Positions 61,961 through 64,000 of a stretch of 64,000 bases of DNA are shown here, piece by piece. The stretch is taken from contig DUSN01000070.1 of the NCBI GenBank assembly GCA_012842605.1, forward strand, positions 116,297-180,296, read 5' to 3'. Positions within the stretch are counted from its first letter, which is position 1. The number at the start of each line of letters is the position of its first letter. Origin of the DNA: Clostridiales bacterium (GTDB lineage Bacteria > Bacillota > Clostridia > Caldicoprobacterales > DTU083). A model generated the notes under the pieces. That model saw only the letters and a list, made by a program, of their open reading frames with translations, was not told where the DNA came from and did no database searches. Position numbers and translations under genes: made by a program.

Positions 61961-62314
61961 TCAGCCTTTCGGCCGGAAGATCAAAGCTGCAAAGAAGCCG
62001 AATATAATAGCTGCAGAAATACCCGCACTGGTAACTTCGAATATCCCGGTCAAGACTCCAATAAGACCGTTACGTTCGGCTTCTGCCAATGCACCTTTTA
62101 GCAGTGCGTTGCCAAAGCTGCATATAGGAGTAGTTGCCCCTGCACCGGCAAAATTGACCAAAGGTTCATATAATCCCAATCCGCCTAAAATTGCTCCGGC
62201 CACAACCAATGTTGTCATAGTATGAGCCGGTGTCATTTTAAATACATCCATCATAATTTGCCCTATTGCACAAATAGCTCCCCCTACGAGAAAAGCCCAA
62301 ATATATTTTTCCAT
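61961..62314 (-). CDS. spoVAE: Stage V sporulation protein AE (SpoVAE)
   Basis: A small membrane protein of 117 residues with four hydrophobic segments, starting MEKYIWAFLVGGAICAIGQI, with PAHTMTTLVVAGAILGGLGLY and the GAGATTPICSFGNALLKGAL motif shared with SpoVAC. It is the last gene of a minus-strand spoVA operon and part of the channel for dipicolinic acid in the spore inner membrane. Distantly similar to SpoVAC, consistent with duplication. Confidence 0.93.
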   Translation of the reverse strand: MEKYIWAFLVGGAICAIGQIMMDVFKMTPAHTMTTLVVAGAILGGLGLYEPLVNFAGAGATTPICSFGNALLKGALAEAERNGLIGVLTGIFEVTSAGISAAIIFGFFAALIFRPKG

Positions 62315-62326
62315 ATCATTACTCCT

Positions 62327-63334
62327 TTACTGTATATACTCAATTGAAACTGCATGAGCTATACAAGGTATGCTTTCCTTTTGCTGATATGACATGGGAG
62401 AAAGCAACGCCCCGGTAGCAGCTATTAAAATACGCGTCAGCTCACCTTTTTTCATTCTGTTTAAAAAGTGCCCGTAAGTTACTGTAGCGCTGCAGGCGCA
62501 GCCGCTGCCGCCAGAGAAAACTTTCGGATCGTTTCCATAGATTAAAATACCGCAGTCGGTATACAGACCTTCTTTGAGCTTAATTCCTTTTTTTCTGAAT
62601 AATTCCTGAGCTATAGCATAACCAGTAAAGCCTAAATCGCCGGTAGCTATTAAATCATAATAATCAGGATCGATGTTCATTTCATTAAGATGTATTTCAA
62701 TGGTATCAACAGCAGCAGGAGCCATTGCACTGCCCATATTAAACGGGTCCGAAATCCCCATATCTACAACTCGGCCGATTGTAGCTGACACTACCCGTGG
62801 TCCGTCTCCATTCTTTCCAAGAACAACAGCCCCCGCACCGGTTACTGTCCATTGAGCTGTTGGTGGTTTCTGCGCTCCATATTCAGTGGGATAGCGGAAC
62901 TGTTTTTCAGCTGCTGCATTATGACTTGCAGTGGCAGCAATAACATAATTTGCACCATCATTGTCAATTAATTTGCTTGCAACTGCCAATCCTTCCATTG
63001 ATGTCGAACATGCACCGAACAGCCCTAAATATGGAATAGATAAATCTCTGGCGGCAAAACTGCTGGAGGTTATTTGATTATCAAGATCACCGCTAACCAG
63101 AAAATTTATGTCCTCAGTTTTTAATCCTGCTTTTTCAAGCGCTTTCTGACAGGCATGTTCCAATAGTTTCACTTCAGCTTTTTCAAAGCTGTCCTGACCA
63201 ACCCAAAGATCCTCATGAAAATAGTCAAAGTCCTCAGCCAGCGGGCTTTTTGCTTCAAACGGCCCTCCGACTGCAGCAGATGCCAATATAACCGGCTTGC
63301 ATTCGAATTTCCATGACTGACGGCCAATTAGCAT
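62327..63334 (-). CDS. spoVAD: Stage V sporulation protein AD (SpoVAD)
   Basis: The soluble, dipicolinate-binding component of the SpoVA complex. Thiolase-like fold over 335 residues: MLIGRQSWKFECKPVILASA, LVSGDLDNQITSSSFAARDL, LFGACSTSMEGLAVASKLI, TGAGAVVLGK, DLIATGDLGFTGY and GGSGCACSATVTYGHFLNRM. TAGGAGGATAATC precedes its ATG, two bases after the spoVAC stop. Confidence 0.96.
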   Translation of the reverse strand: MLIGRQSWKFECKPVILASAAVGGPFEAKSPLAEDFDYFHEDLWVGQDSFEKAEVKLLEHACQKALEKAGLKTEDINFLVSGDLDNQITSSSFAARDLSIPYLGLFGACSTSMEGLAVASKLIDNDGANYVIAATASHNAAAEKQFRYPTEYGAQKPPTAQWTVTGAGAVVLGKNGDGPRVVSATIGRVVDMGISDPFNMGSAMAPAAVDTIEIHLNEMNIDPDYYDLIATGDLGFTGYAIAQELFRKKGIKLKEGLYTDCGILIYGNDPKVFSGGSGCACSATVTYGHFLNRMKKGELTRILIAATGALLSPMSYQQKESIPCIAHAVSIEYIQ

Positions 63335-63336
63335 GA

Positions 63337-63807
63337 TTATCCTCCTATTGCTTTAATCAGCAGTTTTATAATAGCTACAACAAATGCCGAAAATGTGCCA
63401 AAAACTATTACCGGTCCTGCTATTTTGAACATATTGCCTCCCACACCAAGGACAAAACCTTCACTGCGATGCTCTATGGCAGCAGAAGCTATGCTGTTTG
63501 CAAACCCGGTAATAGGCACTGCAGTGCCGGCACCGGCCCATTGCGCAATATGATCGTAAACACCTAAACCGGTAAATAAGGCAGACAAAATAATCAGCAC
63601 AGCTGATGCCGGATTTCCTGCCTGAGATTTTTCAAAATTAAAATAATTGATAAATACATTTTGCAAAAACTGTGCAAAGGTGCAAATCAAACCGCCGGTT
63701 ATAAAAGCCCGGAAGATATTAGGCAATGCTTTCCTTTTGGGTTCTATTTTTTTTGCTAAGTTTTGGTAGTCTTTTTGCACGGGTGTTGCTTTTTTCTTTT
63801 TAGCCAT
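63337..63807 (-). CDS. spoVAC: Stage V sporulation protein AC (SpoVAC)
   Basis: A membrane protein forming the mechanosensitive channel part of the SpoVA complex in B. subtilis. From ATG 63807 (MAKKKKATPVQKDYQNLAKK) it has 156 residues, with hydrophobic segments after a basic N-terminus (AFITGGLICTFAQFLQNVFI, AVLIILSALFTGLGVYDHIA, FGTFSAFVVAIIKLLIKAIG) and the GAGTAVPITGFANSIASAAI motif. The AAGGG ribosome binding site is 11 bases before this ATG; a GTG at 63819 overlaps it and is less likely. It is the first gene of the operon; spoVAA and spoVAB are absent, as usual in Clostridia. Confidence 0.93.
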   Translation of the reverse strand: MAKKKKATPVQKDYQNLAKKIEPKRKALPNIFRAFITGGLICTFAQFLQNVFINYFNFEKSQAGNPASAVLIILSALFTGLGVYDHIAQWAGAGTAVPITGFANSIASAAIEHRSEGFVLGVGGNMFKIAGPVIVFGTFSAFVVAIIKLLIKAIGG

Positions 63808-63843
63808 AATATCCATCACCCTTCATACTTTTATCTTTATTTT

Positions 63844-63872
63844 TATTATTTCTTGAACGTATTAAATAATTC
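63844..63872 (-). promoter_or_regulatory. Candidate sigma-G promoter of the spoVA operon
   Basis: On the minus strand GAATT (63872-63868) is followed after 17 bases by AATAATA (63850-63844). The sigma-G consensus GAATA-N17/18-CATAATA is matched at four of five and six of seven positions. The -35 box begins about five bases from the intron's 3' end, so the promoter is intact despite the insertion. Confidence 0.6.
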
Positions 63873-63876
63873 AGCA

Positions 63877-64000
63877 ATCGAGTAGGAGGTAGGTGATAAA
63901 TTCACCTACCGACCTCTCACACCACCGTACAAACGGTTCACGTATACGGCGGTTCCTTAGTTTACGCAGACTTTACGATAATAATCAGAAAAGAATAGGT
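63877..64000 (-). mobile_element. Group II intron, class C-like, 3' end (partial)
   Basis: Read on the minus strand, the domain V hairpin (63956-63921) has arms CCGCCGTA and TACGGTGG around ACG/CGT, with the CGC triad typical of class C introns. Then comes GTGTGAGAGGTC and domain VI, GGTAGGTGA with TCACCTACC (63910-63888), then CTCCTACTCGAT at the end. The intron ends near 63877 (possible range 63876-63878). The rest lies outside the window. Class C introns normally insert after terminators; here it sits just upstream of spoVAC. Confidence 0.85.
63957..63998 (-). CDS. C-terminal tail of intron-encoded reverse transcriptase/maturase (partial)
   Basis: The last 13 codons before domain V read LFFSDYYRKVCVN and a TAA stop at 63959-63957. 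The position just upstream of domain V and the sequence pattern suit the end of the intron-encoded protein, but too little is visible to prove it. The start lies beyond the window. Confidence 0.5.
   Translation of the reverse strand, partial: LFFSDYYRKVCVN

Noticed and set aside
1..64000. CRISPR arrays, insertion sequences, prophage or toxin-antitoxin modules
   Set aside because: No regularly spaced repeats, transposase or phage genes were seen. The only mobile element is the intron end at the right edge.

Overview
The window is chromosomal DNA of an endospore-forming member of the Clostridia (Firmicutes). This follows from the spoIIGA-sigE-sigG block, spoIIP, spoIVA and a short spoVAC-D-E operon, together with a Gram-positive division and cell-wall (dcw) cluster, meso-diaminopimelate-type murE, strong AGGAGG-type ribosome binding sites and many TTG/GTG starts. 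The family or genus cannot be fixed from this sequence alone. Gene order of the core part resembles Ruminiclostridium/Acetivibrio-type genomes, but that is only an impression.

Layout. 1-2.1 kb: the start of an Xre-type regulator (minus strand, cut by the window edge), an adenylate kinase and a phosphohydrolase. 2.2-19.4 kb: the dcw cluster mraZ-rsmH-ftsL-PBP(spoVD/ftsI)-murE-murF-mraY-murD-ftsW/spoVE-murA-divIB-DUF881-DUF881-sbp-ftsA-ftsZ, preceded by a three-repeat MraZ operator; murG and murC are absent. 19.5-32.9 kb: sporulation and housekeeping genes (spoIIGA, sigE, sigG, a YlmC/YmxH protein, nrdR, pgeF, a DUF1614 protein, spoIIP, two DUF3189 proteins, a DUF512 radical-SAM-like protein, der, plsY, gpsA, spoIVA). 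33-35 kb: transketolase. 35-54 kb: a looser accessory region with a zinc-ribbon Xre regulator, a DUF6485 protein, a two-component system, a methyltransferase, a hydrolase, a lipoprotein, a penicillin-binding-like serine hydrolase, an unusual radical SAM protein, a split ABC exporter with a MerR regulator, an Amt-P-II fusion, an acetyltransferase, a flavodoxin, asnB and a phosphoesterase. 54-61.3 kb: a histidine operon (hisZ-G-D-C-B-A-F-IE) with a divergent PHP-type histidinol phosphatase but no hisH. 61.45-61.9 kb: five tRNA genes (Val, Asp, Phe, Tyr, Leu). 61.96-63.8 kb: spoVAE-D-C on the minus strand. The right edge holds the 3' end of a group II (class C-like) intron inserted just upstream of the spoVA promoter.

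How the parts work together. The dcw block makes and polymerises lipid-linked peptidoglycan and assembles the divisome. ftsZ ends at a terminator, and the next block carries the mother-cell/forespore sigma cascade: SpoIIGA processes pro-sigma-E, and sigma-G follows. SpoIIP (engulfment) and SpoIVA (coat base) are presumed sigma-E targets; spoIVA has a near-consensus sigma-E promoter. The spoVA operon has a candidate sigma-G promoter that survives a few bases from the intron junction. amt-P-II and asnB, both nitrogen genes, have leader or upstream hairpins built on the same AAGGCG stem.

The most interesting items are the intron next to spoVA, the apparent ATA start of gpsA, the two-hairpin amt leader, the radical SAM/split-ABC/MerR cassette, and the missing hisH and murG/murC. 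No CRISPR array, insertion sequence, prophage or clear defence system was seen.
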